DNA from: Saussurea involucrata
Taxonomy: Eukaryota > Streptophyta > Magnoliopsida > Asterales > Asteraceae
NCBI GenBank assembly: GCA_033807775.1
Contig: CM066325.1
Span: 19,401,301-19,465,300, forward strand
DNA: 64,000 bases
Direction of reading: 5' to 3'
In this document: positions 45,801 through 58,161 of the stretch, one piece after another
Layout of the letters: each line of letters begins with the position of its first letter
How positions within the stretch are numbered: the first letter of the stretch is position 1
Notes under the pieces: generated by a model
Databases searched by the model: none
What the model saw: the letters and a program-made list of their open reading frames with translations, nothing else
What the model was told of the DNA's origin: nothing
Program-made: the position numbers and the translations under genes

Positions 45801-47143
45801 ACAAAAAATGCATTTTTTTTTGTCTCGCCAAAATAGGTGGAACAAAAACCGGTGAGATGGGACAAGATTGGTAAATTACTAAACCATCTATATCAAATTA
45901 AAACCCTAAAACTTTCACAATTCTTTCACCTGCCTACCTCGTTCTCGTCTGTCACATGCATTTGCAACAGATTCTTACTAAGACCGGTAATCCCCATAAG
46001 GACAGGTTGTATTGATGACCAAGAAGACCCCCTAAGATAAGTGGAGGGATAGTTGGCCTCCCTAGATAGGGCCTTTTCATCAGTTGCAGGGTTTGGTGGC
46101 CCGAAATTGACTTCAGACCTGTCCAGTCCCTTCTATGTACCAAACGCACCCATAAGATTTCGATGTTAAATATAAACTAAATTTTATTGGCTTCCTGCAG
46201 AGCGTACCGGGCTTTATACATTTTGAACTGGGTCTACCGTTACTTCACTGAGCCACATTTTGTCCACTGGATCAGTATATGTCTTTCTCTTTCTCTCTCT
46301 CTCTCTTTCTCTCTCTATCTTTATTTCTCTCTCACTCACACACACAGAAATTATTTCGGCATGCATGTAAAAAGCTAGTGTTTTTATTCATTTTTTAATT
46401 CACGAGACACAAGGACTCTCTGAATGCTTCTTCTGGTGTTGCAGCTTGGATAGCAGGTGTAGTCCAGACGCTGCTTTATGCTGATTTCTTCTATTACTAC
46501 TTCGAAAGGTAAATTTTACATGTATCTTTCAAGAAAATGAAAACATTCACTACACAACGTTCAGCGGCAAACACCATATCTGCATGTCATAAAACACATG
46601 TTACAACTATTTCATACACAGCGTTAAGTGATTACTATTGATGATTCACTGATGGTAAGCCATTTTGGCCATCTTTGGCAAACTAGCTAATAAATTAGCT
46701 GTTGGCTAATAAGCTAGCATTGTGCACTTCGAGTGGCTGTGCAATAATAAGCTAGCTGTTAGCTGACAAAAACTGTTGGCTAATAAGCTAGCTTTGTGCA
46801 CATATATAAGACTATAATAAGTTGGTTGTTACTTGTTAGCCGATAAACTAGTCATATTTGGTAAAAACTAGTTGATAATGTAAAATGACCTAAAAAAGAC
46901 ATGTTGAGAAGTTAATTGAAAAAAATAAAATAAAGGGCATAATTGGAAAAAGTGGAAAACCCCTTGGAGCTTATTGAAACGATATTGAAATGGCGTTTCA
47001 AATAGCTAGCTTATGGCTAACTGAACAGGGCTTTTTCAATAAGGTCAACTTATGATTGCAAAACATGGGCTTACTTCTTTCTTTTTTTGGTTTGTGATGA
47101 ATGCAGCTGGAAGAACAATGTAAGGCTCCAATTACCTGCTTAA
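42893..47143 (+). CDS. ERD2: ER lumen K/HDEL receptor (6 exons)
   Basis: Exons 42893-42983, 44531-44796, 45393-45508, 46201-46274, 46445-46508 and 47107-47143 join in phase to exactly 215 aa, the usual plant ERD2 length. The protein starts MNIFRLAGDMTHL. It carries both KDEL-receptor signatures (GVSLKTQELYALVFATRYLD and YLEAVAILPQLVLLQ) and ends WKNNVRLQLPA. ERD2 is a seven-helix Golgi/ER membrane receptor. It binds the C-terminal K/HDEL of escaped ER residents in the Golgi and returns them in COPI vesicles. All splice sites are GT-AG. The leader contains a TTTCA repeat (about 42832-42856). Introns hold a SINE and MITEs. Nothing in the coding region looks broken. Confidence 0.97.
44150..44287 (+). 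mobile_element. Au-like SINE in ERD2 intron 1
   Basis: B-box-like GTCACCACTTCGAGTCC, then ACTAGTCGAGGTGCACGCA and GGCCTGGACACCCACGGTTA match the SINE at 34612-35101. The 5' part looks shortened. Confidence 0.7.
44929..45333. mobile_element. MITE in ERD2 intron 2
   Basis: Ends GGTCCGTTTAGGGTTTGCAG and, inverted, CATTCCTACAAACCAAACGGACC. The interior repeats GGATTTGAAATC-type motifs in both orientations. Probably Tourist-like; the target duplication is unclear. Confidence 0.7.
45704..46151. mobile_element. MITE in ERD2 intron 3
   Basis: GGGTGTGTTTGGTATGCGG at the left and TACCAAACGCACCC at the right are inverted repeats. Same terminal motif as 59859-60545, but no TTA flanks. Confidence 0.65.
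46655..47036. repeat. GCTAGCTAATAAG-rich repeat in ERD2 intron 5
   Basis: Repeated TAATAAGCTAGC and TTAGCTGTTGGC motifs in both orientations, from about GGCCATCTTTGGCAAACTAG to CTAACTGAACAGGGC. Probably a decayed hAT-like MITE. Confidence 0.5.
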
Positions 47144-47593
47144 GCTTGTCCTTTTTTAAGACGATGATGCTAGCGAGAGTTGTAAGAATCATAACCTGAT
47201 CCTCATAGGGTTGAACGACGATTTTGATTCTTTTAATTTTGTTTTGAAAGCCCATGTGGTTCTTATCAACTCCCAAAAATGAGTCAGTGACAACTCCAAA
47301 CAGGACATTATATGTATTAGCGGTCTCTGCTTGAGATTTACTGGGTTTGTTTGGTTTAGGATCATACAATATTCATTTTCATATAGAATGCAAGTGCAGA
47401 TCCTTTCTAATTGATATCAGTTTTGGCTTGTAGAATCTTTGGTTTCGTTCGTTAAATGCAAGAAATTGGTTGTTTGTGGTTGTTGTCAACAAAATGACTT
47501 GAAACAGTAGTTTCAAGTCGAAATTGGTTTGAGACAAGATAAACATGAGCACAGAGTAGGGGTTATTTATCGTAGGTTAGTTGCATTCAGTAA
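47144..47593 (+). other. ERD2 3' flank
   Basis: Follows the ERD2 stop; probably 3' UTR for the first 200-300 bp. The minus-strand open frame here is antisense to UTR sequence and has no protein features. Confidence 0.5.
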
Positions 47594-47935
47594 GGGGTCG
47601 CTTACTAAATGCTTAAGGGTAAGCGCTTACTAGTCAAATTTAACGCTATCACTTACTTATTGGGTAAGATTTTAGTCCGCCAAATCGGTTTCGTATGCAA
47701 CAATTCACCCGGTAAGTGCTTACTAGTCAAATTTAACGTTATCACTTACTTAGCGGGTAAGATTTTAGTCCGCCAAATCGGTTTCGTATGCAACAATTCA
47801 CCTGGTAAGCGCTAACCGTGGTAAGAGTCGTCACCATCACTTACCGGGGTAAGACTCGCGGTCCTTTTATTCGCTTACCGGATAAGATTTTTGGTCCTTG
47901 CCATATCAATCCGGTAGGTAATGTGAACTAAACCA
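47594..47935. repeat. CGGTAAG MITE family member with internal duplication
   Basis: GGGGTCGCTTACTAAATGC at the start, then a direct repeat of about 93 bp (GCTTACTAGTCAAATTTAAC ... TATGCAACAATTCACC) twice, and GGTAAGAGTCGTCACC toward the end. Confidence 0.65.
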
Positions 47936-48001
47936 GACTATATTCAAATTTAAAAACCAAAAAGCCAAATTCTAGATTCTCAGTTTGTAACACAAGGTTA
48001 G

Positions 48002-48530
48002 GTTCGTAATTTTGCATTGAGAACGGTTAGGGATGTTCTACCAACTCGGGTAAACCTCCAACGGTCTGGAATGACAATCCTATGTTGCTGCGTTTTATGT
48101 GAAACAAACCCGGAAAACACTTGGCATATCTTTGTGGATTGTCGTTCACAAAAGAGGTTTGGAGAACAAGCATCATGGGGGTTGTGCTGCAGTACTCCGA
48201 GATTTTTAAGGTGCGTTCTACGCTACAAGGACTATCGTTGGGCGCTGGTGAAGGAGTGTTAGAAACTTGCGCTCTTTGAAGCCACGTCGTGGGCAGTCGA
48301 CTTAGGCTTGCAACGGGTAATCTTCGAGTTGAATGCCAAGCAGGTGGTCGATGCTATAAACTCCTCTGAAGACGACGACTCATAATTTGGTGATTCGGTG
48401 CCGCATGAGTCTTCTTTAAAATGACTTTTACTCCGTCAAGTTTATTAGGAGACAAGCGAACGAGGTTGCTCATGCTTTAGCAAAGGAACCTCGTTTCTTT
48501 TATTGTCCCATTACGTAAAATAGCAATGTA
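48002..48530 (+). pseudogene. LINE remnant: zf-RVT and RNase H
   Basis: The frame near 48017-48262 shows the plant LINE zinc-binding C-terminus (RDVLPTRVNLQRSGM, CVLCETNPENTWHIFVDC). After a stop, another frame has an RNase H stretch (LGLQRVIFELNAKQVVDAI) near 48305-48360, with further stops. It carries neither the reverse transcriptase core nor endonuclease. A 5'-truncated non-LTR retrotransposon copy is the likely source. Confidence 0.8.
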
Positions 48531-48949
48531 CTATAATAAAACTTAATCCTAACCAGAAAGACCAACAAATATCAAAATGTGGAGACTTATTTTAAAACGG
48601 AGAAAATATATGAATTCGATTGTGTTTTGGCTTTATCGAGTGCTGCTTTGTTTTGGATCGTTTTTGTGTCTTTCCAAAACTTTGGGTGGTCTCTTGCATG
48701 TAACCTTTTTATTCTTCTTTAAAAAAAATTAATTTAATAATTGTATTAGTGGTCAAAGAATCGTGTGAGAAGTTGAGGTTAACGTGAGAAGTGGATATGA
48801 ACCGTTGATCTATTTTAATCAAATGTCCTCCAATGAATTGTGACTTAGAGAAAAGAATTGATCTGGTGTATCTTGATGCATCTCATCTTAATTAACGTCA
48901 ATTTCTCATCTAATCACTTCTTGCACATTAACCTCAAGTTCTCACCAGA
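48531..48949. other. Intergenic, no gene seen
   Basis: Nothing recognised; the A-run after 48720 could belong to a retroposed 3' end. Confidence 0.4.
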
Positions 48950-49160
48950 AACTAGGGGTGCTCAAATTTCCAACCAACTCGGTCAACCCAACCCGAAAAC
49001 CCCCCAAAAAACTCAAACCGAGGTAACCCGACTCATAGTTGATACAAAATTACGCCAAACCGCATCTATTGGGTTAGAAACGGGTTAGAGTAACTTGAAC
49101 CCACCCCGATGAACCCAATGCGTGACTATGGATTTAATATAATTGTTAAATTATTGATTA

Positions 49161-49194
<34 letters not shown>

Positions 49195-49530
49195 TAGACA
49201 TCGGGCCACCCATAATTAGTTATATTCAAAGTTATATATACATATATATTACAATTTCAACCGTAGTTTTATTTTCTTATTCACATAAGCCTTTAATTTT
49301 TTTGTTAGCCTTTTTGGTATGTCACTTTTATTTTACTTCGTTCAAACACCAATGCGTAGGTAAATTTTAAAATAACATAGGAAAGTTTCAATTCGACCAA
49401 CCCAACCTAACTCAATCCTCACGATTTGGGTTGGATTGGGTTAAGCTGTAGTTTTGATTTAATCGGATTGAAAATTTTGGGTTGAAAATTTTCAACTCGA
49501 CCAACCCAACCAATGAACAGACTTACCAGA
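48950..49530. mobile_element. hAT-like non-autonomous element upstream of the UBA/PUB gene
   Basis: Left ACTAGGGGTGCTCAAATTT, with subterminal CCAACCCAACCCG motifs; right CAACTCGACCAACCCAACC with their complements and ATGAACAGACTTA. A TA microsatellite lies at 49161-49188. No target duplication confirmed. Confidence 0.5.
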
Positions 49531-49808
49531 AACCAACCGTTATTAATTAGGTATAAAATAAAAATTATTAGTTGGGGAGCGATGGCTTGGGGAAGAAACA
49601 AAGGGAAAGGTTATCGGGTCGGGTCGGGTCGGGTCAATTTTGGCTTCAACATATAAACACACAAGCCCCGAATTAGTATTCTTGGCCTGACAACGGGTAA
49701 AAGAATCGAACACCAATATTCATAAAGTCCAAACCACCGTATATCCTAGACGCCTCCCTAGATCGCCGTAAAATCGAACCGGCCACCGCCATCATCGCCG
49801 GTGTAACA

Positions 49809-52800
49809 ATGGCAGGAGTATCACTGAAGTGCGGAGACTGCGGAACTCTACTGAAATCCGTTGAAGAAGCACAAGAACACGCAGAGCTCACCAGTCATAC
49901 CAATTTCGCTGAATCCACCGAAGCCGTTCTTAACCTAGTTTGCTCTACCTGTGGTAAACCATGCCGCACCAAAACCGTACGTTTTTATGCAATTGTGTTG
50001 TTTTGATCTCGTGAGATGATTGATACATATCATCGATCGGTGAAGATGTCATCTATCTTGTTTTTTTTGTATTAGGAGAGTGATCTGCACACCAAGAGGA
50101 CTGGCCATACTGAATTTTCCGACAAGACTTCGGAGACGGCGAAGCCAATTACGTTGGAGGTTCCCAAGAATCAGAGTAGCGATGATGTGGATATGGCTGA
50201 TGCTAGTACTACCGGCGAACCAGAGGGTATCAATTTTATTGCTTTTGAGTCAATTCCGCTCAAGATTTTTTGGAAATACGAACTAGTTGATTACAAAAAA
50301 ACTTAGATCTTGTTCTGGAGTGTGGTAGTTCTATCATAGGTTGATAAGTGTGCATATGTTTTAATTTGGATCGAAGTAACCTCTTGTAATCAACTAGTTA
50401 TATTCTTTATATGATGTTTTTGTCTTTCTGGGTTTCAGCATTCATGAGTGTCCAATCTGATATCTAGTTTTGTCACATGTTTCTTTGTTAGAAATGGTTG
50501 TTCCTGATGTTGACTTAAAACTACTAGAGGAGCTTGAGTCAATGGGTTTTTCAAAGGCAAGGGCAACCCGGGCACTTCATTTTTCTGGTGAGTGTGCTGA
50601 ACAACTATAATCTATTCATGTTCTTAACCTGCGAAAATCAAATCAAGTTGCTATATGTAATCGAATTAGAATTTTTGCTTTTTGCTGGTTGTGTCTTCTT
50701 AATATTTGTTATTTGTCCCTTCTTTTTCATCTAGTCAGGGAATCCCAGATGACAAGATGTTGTGTTATATACTTATATTTATTTAAACTACTCAACTTAA
50801 TATATTCATTCAACATTTTTGTTTCTAGGGAACTCGAATCTTGAGGCTGCTGCAAATTGGATTGTCGAACACGAGGATGATGCTGACATAGATCAGCTGC
50901 CTATGGTACTCTATTTCCTGTACCTCAGTCACCTGCGTCTAAAAAGTTTTTCTAGTAACATGCTTATTCCAAGAAATTAATTTATCAATATTTTATTACA
51001 TTCTTATTCATCAATGCTTTTGTCTTTTAGAGTATCAACTGGGACTTGAAAGGGGATACTGTTTTATGGTGATCTTATGGGATGGATGATTGATGATGTC
51101 ATGTGATAAATAGATATATGTCCATGTCTTGTGTATTGATCGTTGTCTATGTCAACTATCTTGATAGGAATGCTGTCATGTGGTATATTATAAAATCATA
51201 TGAATCTTGTTAATCCATTATTTGTAAAAGAAATCTTCCAAAACCATTTCTTCGCTTATGTGCAAAATAAGATCACTTCTCTTACCAAGTTTAATGTTGC
51301 TGTTTCTAGGTGTCCGCCAAGAGTAAATCAGAGCCTCCTAAGCCTTCTCTTACTCCTGAGGAAAAGAAAGCAAAAGCACAAGAGCTGAAGTATAATTTTT
51401 TTTAAATCTGCTTGCTTTATCAGTTGATACAATTTTAAAGCTAGTAGTAACCAAGAATATGAGCACAATCTTTGAGATCTTTTATCAGTATTAGCTTGTA
51501 AACAGGAATAGGACACTCAGGGGCCGTTTACCCAACACTGACCCGGTAAGCGCTTACCGGTAATAGTCAACACTTTCATTTAACTTACTGAGTAAGATTT
51601 TAGTCCATTAAAACGACATCGTATGCAACATTTTTATCCGATAAGCGCTTAGCGGGTAAGAGTCATCACTCTCACTTACTGGGTAAGACTCTTGGTCCTT
51701 GTCATCCCTCTTACCGGGTATGATTCTCAATCCTTGTCATGTGCGTCTGATAAGGTAAAGTGAGCCAGTAAGCACTTACGGGGTAAGCGTTTAGTAAACG
51801 GCTTTTATTGAATATTTATTGGTTTGGAATTTGGTTGGACCACTCCTCTTTGAGGGGATCCACCTCTACCTTTTTACTTCTCTAATTATCTCATAACTTG
51901 GTATTTGTTATATTTAAGGGAGCGAGCTCGCAAAAAGAAAGAAGAGGAAGAAAGGAGAATGGAAAGAGAGAGAGAGAAGGTAATCATTTTTTTTGGATAA
52001 ATAATCCCCAAATATTATCTATATTTTATAAAATGGATAAATAGCTAATTGTTGTCTAGTGTTAAATTATACTTCTTGTATTAAAATGATCTTCAGTTGG
52101 AGAAAGTTATCATCATATCATCTAAATGTAATGTAGTCTTCCCTTTCAACAAAGTATGATATAATATTGCCTCAAATCTGGTTCAATTTAGTTTTTCTTC
52201 ATCATATTAGTCGTTTATAATATTTTAACATAAAGCTAACTTATTTAGGAGCGAATTCGAATTGGTAAGGAGCTACTTGAAGCAAAGCGTATAGAGGAAG
52301 ATAATGAAAGAAAACGGTAACATCATTTTTTCTTCTTTCTCCATAAGTGATTTTGTTTATATTTCTAACAGGAAACTTTTTGTCGTATTGTTACAGTATT
52401 ATAGCCTTGCGAAAAGCAGAAAAAGAGGAGGAGAGAAGAGCTAGAGAAAAGATCAGACAGAAGTTGGAAGAGGATAAGGTCCTGAAAGTGCTTGCTCACT
52501 AGTCACTCATCAATACTATATGCCAAATATTATAATAGCAAAATACTGATTGTGAAATAGTAATAGATAGGCTCTAAAATAATCTAGTTTAAAAGGACCA
52601 GCTGTGCTGAAATATCAAATTTCCAAAACTAATGATACTGGTTTTGGTGCAGATTTCAATTGCTCAACATCATTAATCATAATAATAATAACAATAATAA
52701 TAATTATTATTATTATTATTCTTGTAGCTAATTTTATATATGTTGTACAGGCTGAAAGGAGGAGGAAGCTTGGATTGCCTGCAGAAGATCCCACTGCACC

Positions 52801-54947
52801 AAAGCCTCCTGCACCTGTAGTGGAGGAAAAGAAGGTATTGCCGTCTACAATCCCATTTGGAAATTTGTTTTCGTTATTTATGGATTTACATTTAAAGAAG
52901 GTATTTCTTTTTCAAACCCAACTTGAAAGTTGTTTTGTTATGAATTTTCACATTTTGCGTAGGTCACTTTTACAAGGATCGCATAGTTTGAGTAGCTTGT
53001 TCTCTAGGAATATTCGCAAATCAGAATCTGTGTTAATTTAAGAATCTTCTTTGTCTTTGCTACAGAGCTCATTGCCCATCAGGCCTGCTACAAAATCAGA
53101 GCAAATGAGAGAGTGTTTACGATCTCTCAAGCAGAGCAATAAGGTAAAATTCATGGGTTTGATTGTGGTGGAATTGTACTTTATTTTGTGTGTACGAGCC
53201 ATTAAAAAAGAGAGATTAGGGTAAAATGCATAAAAGATGCAACAAACTTTGTCTTAGTTCTTATTTAGTGTTGTAACAGAGAATATTTTTTTCTCGATAA
53301 ATGTAACAAGGTTTTTGAATTTTCTATTTAATGTAGCAAAGCTTCAAACTTTTCTATTTTTATTTATCCATTTTGACCGATAACCTGCTGATCTTGTAAC
53401 GTTTGGTGACATGGATGTTAGTTCATCACCGACTTCGTCGTAGCCCTTTCCTAAATGGGTATCCACGTCATCAAATGTTACAAGATGAGCAGGTTATTGG
53501 TAAAAATGGGTACAAAGTAGAATTTTTTTAACTCACATCAGTTGAGAAAAAAAAAATCATTTGTTACACCAAGTAGGAACTAAACCAAACTTTAATGCAT
53601 TTTGCTCTAACGTAGCATATTTTGTTAGAATTGCAGCCATTGAGGCTACTCTGAACCTAACTGTTTGCTATGGACTTAGGAGGATGAGGCAAAAGTAAAG
53701 ACAGCATTTAACACTCTTCTGACTTACGTCAAGAATGCTGCAACTAAGCCTGAGGAGGAGAAATTCCGGAAGATCAGACTTAGTAATGCTGCCTTTCAGG
53801 TGAGATCTTGCAAATTTGAATCTATCACATCTCAGATGCTAAACCTTATACCAACTTATAACACCTTACTCTTCAGACTAAAATTTCCAGCAAAAAGTTG
53901 GCACGACTCATTCGTAAAATCATGTTTTGCCATTTTTATGACCTGTATGCATTTGTATATAACGATTTCCCAAAAGATTATGTATTGAAAAGCCACATAT
54001 ATGGGCAGATCTAAGTTTATACGACTAATTACAAAGACGATAATACAATTTCTACCAAAATACTTTTTGCACGGCGTAGGGGCTGTTTGGTTGGTTTTTC
54101 ATCGAGTCATATATCGATAAAGCTATTTGTGTGGATTAATTTGGATGTATAGATTGGAAGGTTTTTGTTTGAAAGGGTTCTTTTATAGATGGAAATAGCG
54201 TATTTTTTTATTTGGAGGGGCAGGTTTGGAAAAATCTTGGCTTTCTGCATGAAGCTCCCCCTAGAAGCTTACTGAATAAACCAATTTCTATAACAAAAAA
54301 TCACGTATAGCCGATCAAATAAGCTGCGAGCCCCATTAAGGTCATTAAGCAGCTAACAAACAGGCTCTTAGTTTAGCATTTGACTTTTCTCTCAAACCAA
54401 AACAAAACTCAAAAGTTACATTTTTTTGGGTAACTTCTGAGTTCTGATTTATTTTCTTATCATAATACTGTTTAGCATCACTATGTTGTAACTTGAGTTG
54501 TGGTCCCATAGTTTTATACTTTACTTGGCATTTCTAACATGTTCATTAAATCATGTATCGAGTCAAACATTTCAATTTTTTTTAACGGATATAGTATTAG
54601 TCTATATGGTTTACTTCCATTATGGTCCCCATCCCGATTTTCTTTTTTCATAATTGGGACCCTAAACCCTATCACCATATAAAACACATAATGACCGATA
54701 TTAAACAAATACATTCTTGATGTACCGTAGAGTGTAATGCTGAAGAAATGTTAGTTTTGCTGTTTAACAGGATAGAGTTGGGAAATTGGAAGGTGGCATA
54801 AAGTTTCTTGAGCTATGTGGATTTGAAAAGGTTGAAGGGGATGAATTCTTGTTTCTGGCTAGGGATAAGATCGACCGAGCCGTATTGAATTCAGCTGGAA
54901 GTGAGCTGAACAGTGCCATTAATAATCCTTTCTTTGGGGTTCTTTGA
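49809..54947 (+). CDS. Zinc-finger/UBA/PUB-domain protein (12 exons), ubiquitin-CDC48 adaptor type
   Basis: Exons 49809-49976, 50076-50226, 50492-50587, 50829-50905, 51310-51389, 51919-51979, 52249-52316, 52397-52478, 52751-52834, 53066-53143, 53680-53799 and 54771-54947 join in phase to 413 aa. Two C2H2-like fingers: Cys8/Cys11/His24/His30 and Cys45/Cys48/His61/His67, the second split by intron 1. A UBA domain (about 110-150; LLEELESMGFSKARATRAL, AAANWIVEH) would bind ubiquitin. Residues 165-275 are highly charged Glu/Arg/Lys helix, probably coiled coil. The PUB domain (about 300-405; FLELCGFEKVEGDEFLFL) typically binds the CDC48/p97 C-terminus. It resembles the Arabidopsis UBA/TS-N protein At1g04850, from memory. 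A role linking ubiquitinated clients to CDC48 is inferred from domains. Confidence 0.93.
51521..51804. mobile_element. CGGTAAG MITE in UBA/PUB intron 5
   Basis: Starts GGGGCCGTTTACCC and ends TTAGTAAACGGCTTTT. It contains the perfect 18-bp palindrome CCGGTAAGCGCTTACCGG at 51543-51560. Same family as 61269-61557. Confidence 0.75.
53219..53612. mobile_element. Fold-back MITE in UBA/PUB intron 10
   Basis: AGGGTAAAATGCATAAAAG at the left; right end inverted TTTAATGCATTTTGCTCT. 'taacatttggtgac' and 'gtcatcaaatgttac' complement each other in the interior. Confidence 0.65.
54079..54367. mobile_element. hAT-like MITE in UBA/PUB intron 11
   Basis: GGGGCTGTTTGGTTGGTTTT at the left and GCAGCTAACAAACAGGCTC at the right; same family as 34668-34972. 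Confidence 0.75.
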
Positions 54948-56644
54948 TCCCCTAATCGAATACAAACTGGTTAGTTTTGTCCCTTCGACTTCACATTCGA
55001 ATGTAAAACCATCTTTTTTATTTAGCACTGTTTCGTTCTTCTTGTTATGAGTAAAGTTTTAAGTTCTTCGGACTAACTATTAATCTTTGGATTGATGAAA
55101 AGATTGAGATTTTATACCATGTCGTGAGGCTCACTTTTATACACGTACAATACGTTGAGCAGAGGTTCAAGTTAAGACATGGTCAAAATAAGAAAACACG
55201 AGGACTGCTAATTCACACACGACTTTCCACTGAAACACATGTGATTACGAACTTGGTCAACGCAAGGTTGTGTGAATCACATGTGCATGTTAGGTTGTTT
55301 TCTTGTTTGGTCATTGTTCTTATTTGAACCCTACCATATTATGCATACCCACACAAAAGATTGTGGGTTTGGTTAGGAATGAGAATGAAAATTTAAAATG
55401 GAATGCCGGATAACGGGATCAAGAATGACCATTGCATTGATATTGTTTGGTTAAACTAATATAATTAATAAAAAATGTTTTATATAATTTTTTTAATATA
55501 ATATGTTTCGTCCAACTTGAAAATACAAAAGATGTCACATTCAACATCGATAGATGGAGTGACTATTGGGAAAAGAGTAGCAGAAATAAAATTTCCATTT
55601 CCCCGAGTTTAGAGAATTTTTTAAAAATGATTATTTGAGAAAGATCAATGACTTTATTTTCGACCAATGAGAATTCTTGAAATTTTATGAATTGTATTGA
55701 ATATTTTAATAATAACAATAACATTGTATCTTCAAAATTGAGAAGCTATTGGCGATAAACTTAAATCTTTTTTAAAGATTTTGACTTATGATTCTACACT
55801 TTGAAGAATCTATTGAAGATGCTCTTAAAGAAGCCACGACGCCCCTTTGGTTACGTATAGATAGTAATAAATTGTAGAATCGTGTTCGTGTACAAACTTT
55901 CTTCTTTCATAAAAACCGTGGACCCCATTGATCGCCCTTGGATGAGATCGCCTCTAGTGGCATTTTTGTAATAATCTATAAATTCGATGACATTGTTGTA
56001 GGAGGATACATTATACAGAGCTTAACCCCTCCCATAAAACTTAACATGTCTTAACTTAACCATGTTAAGATGAAAATATTCAACCTTAATATACGTTAAA
56101 CACACCATAACAATTCTGAACATTCATGAAAATATGTTGGCATACTATCATAATCTTAACATACCTTAACTCATAGTAACACGAATAACCATAAAAACCT
56201 TAGCACGTGTTAATGAACAACGTTGATACAGTAGCCGAATGACCAATTTGCCCCTCCATTTCTAACAATATGCATGCCGCCACACATACATGCCCCTCCA
56301 CGATCGACGATCGTGGAGGTATTCCTACAATTTTTATGTCTTCTGGAATTCTTACCTTAACCCATAAATGGTGTAAACTTAAACGAATTTAGATTTTTGG
56401 TCTTGTTAGCAGCCGAATGAGCTTAATGAGACTCATATCTTATTTGGTCAACTATACGACTGTTTTGTAGTTTCTTAATAATATAGAACGTGGTTTATTC
56501 AGTAAACTTTTAGGAGGAGCTTTATGCAGAAAGCCAAAAGTTTTCCAAACCTCTCCCTTAAATTAGAAAATAAGAATTTGTTTTTCCATTTTATTGTTAA
56601 TTCATGGTGGCAACTTTTATCCATGCAAAACTTAAACTCTAAAA
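54948..56644. other. 3' flank of the UBA/PUB gene; small MITE at 55149-55334
   Basis: 55149-55334 has GGTTCAAGTTAAGACATGG against the inverse CATTGTTCTTATTTGAACC, with ACACATGTGAT palindromes inside, like 26908-27200. Elsewhere 56085-56230 repeats CTTAACAT-type motifs and 56300-56320 has CCACGATCGACGATCGTGG. No gene seen. Confidence 0.55.
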
Positions 56645-57923
56645 TAGGGATGAGATCAGAACTCAGACCAATACCGAATCAGAACCAAACCGGTTGGTAC
56701 CGATTTTTTTTGGGACTAAAAAGTAGGACCGAAAACCGAACCGTATGTACCGGTTCGATTTCGGTCACAGGACGGGAAAATCGGTACTAGGACCACTTAA
56801 AATCGAAAATATGAAAATGTATCAAATGAATATCAAAACCAATCGCAAACCAAAATATTTTTATAATGTTTCAAATGTGTATCAAAACCAATCACAAACA
56901 ATCAAAAGTTCAAAACCAATCACAAACAATCAAAAGTTTAATAATCAAAGGTTCAAAACCAATCAAAAGTTCAACAATTTTCGGTATTTTTTTTGGCTTT
57001 TTCTTTTCCATTTAGTTCGTTTAGAAGATGATATATCTTAATTAGAGAAAGATAAGGTTAGTTATTTAAGAGATGCAATGCATACTTAAGAAATTTAAAA
57101 AAACATTGTCTATTAATATTCCGGTTCGGTTTCGGGAGTTTTCAGGAAAATCCCGGTACCGAATCCCGAATCCCGATTTTGTCGAATACTTGGAACCAAA
57201 AACCGGACCGATTACATTGTATCGGTTCGGGTTTGGTACGGTACCGATTCGGTTCAAGAAAATGATACTTGAGGCTCATCTAGAGATGGTGATTTGCCCC
57301 GACCCGGTGGGGAACCCGGTCCACCCGACTCGGACGGGGCCGGGAAATCCCTGCAAAAGTCGGGGATACCCGGTAGACTCAAACCGGGGCCGGATGACGT
57401 ACCCTCCGACCCGCCCGGTACCCTATATATATAATTTATAATTTTGTATATTTTATAAAATATCCTAAATCTAATTAGAATTTAGGTCTTAGTTTCCTGT
57501 TTTGGGTTTTTTGTTCGTAAATCTTACTATGGGTATCTTCATGTTTTGGTTCTTACTTTGGTACTTCATATTGATTCCAAATTTCCAGTTTTGGTTCTTG
57601 GTTCTTAGCTTACTGTGTCAATTTGGGTTTTGAATTTGATACACTTGGTCATTGTTATTACCAAGTATAAGTGTATAATTGTTGATTACATTGTCAAAAA
57701 AAATTAAAAAACCCGGGCCTTGACCGTACAAACGGGGTACGAGGAGCGTGGGGAGGGGGGGACCGGGCATTGACACAAAAATGAGCAGGGCCTGTTACTC
57801 GATCCCCATATCCACCGGGGACCGGGACCGGAACCATGGCCATGTATTCTAAACCATGGCCGGGGGCGGGTAGGGGAAACCCGCCCCAAACCCGTCCCGT
57901 TACCACCCTAGGGCTCATCCCTA
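56645..57923. mobile_element. hAT-type element with 8-bp target duplication
   Basis: Ends TAGGGATGAG and CTCATCCCTA are a perfect inverted repeat. The octamer CTCTAAAA flanks both sides (56637-56644 and 57924-57931). Subterminal CCGGTTCGGTT and CGGTACCGATT motifs are abundant. No transposase. A second hAT-like element is nested near its right end. Confidence 0.88.
57281..57911. mobile_element. Nested hAT-type element
   Basis: Starts TAGAGATGGTGATTTGCCCC and ends CGTTACCACCCTAG. The octamer GGCTCATC flanks it (57273-57280 and 57912-57919); the right copy overlaps the outer element's terminal CTCATCCCTA. Rich in CCCGACCC and GGGACCGGG motifs. Confidence 0.85.
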
Positions 57924-58161
57924 CTCTAAAATATATTAATGTTTTACTTAATTTGGGCTAAAGAAACAGTGTCACGTGACTGATGTAACCAAAGTTCAGC
58001 AATCATGGTGTCGATCAGGAATTTGGCACGTGACCTGCTTCCACGAGGACACGGAGTCACACCTGTCACAAAATCGGAAGAAGAAGCCATACACACACAC
58101 GAAACACCTTTAACTGTGTGTATCGAAACTCTAGCGAACAGCACGAACAAGATCGAAGAAG

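Noticed and set aside
46998..47369. 123-codon minus-strand frame over the ERD2 last exon
   Set aside because: It is antisense to exon 6 and the 3' flank of a well-supported gene; no domain features.
57066..57441. 63-codon minus and 122-codon plus frames
   Set aside because: They are over hAT subterminal repeats (CGGTACCGATTCGG-type) and do not resemble a protein.
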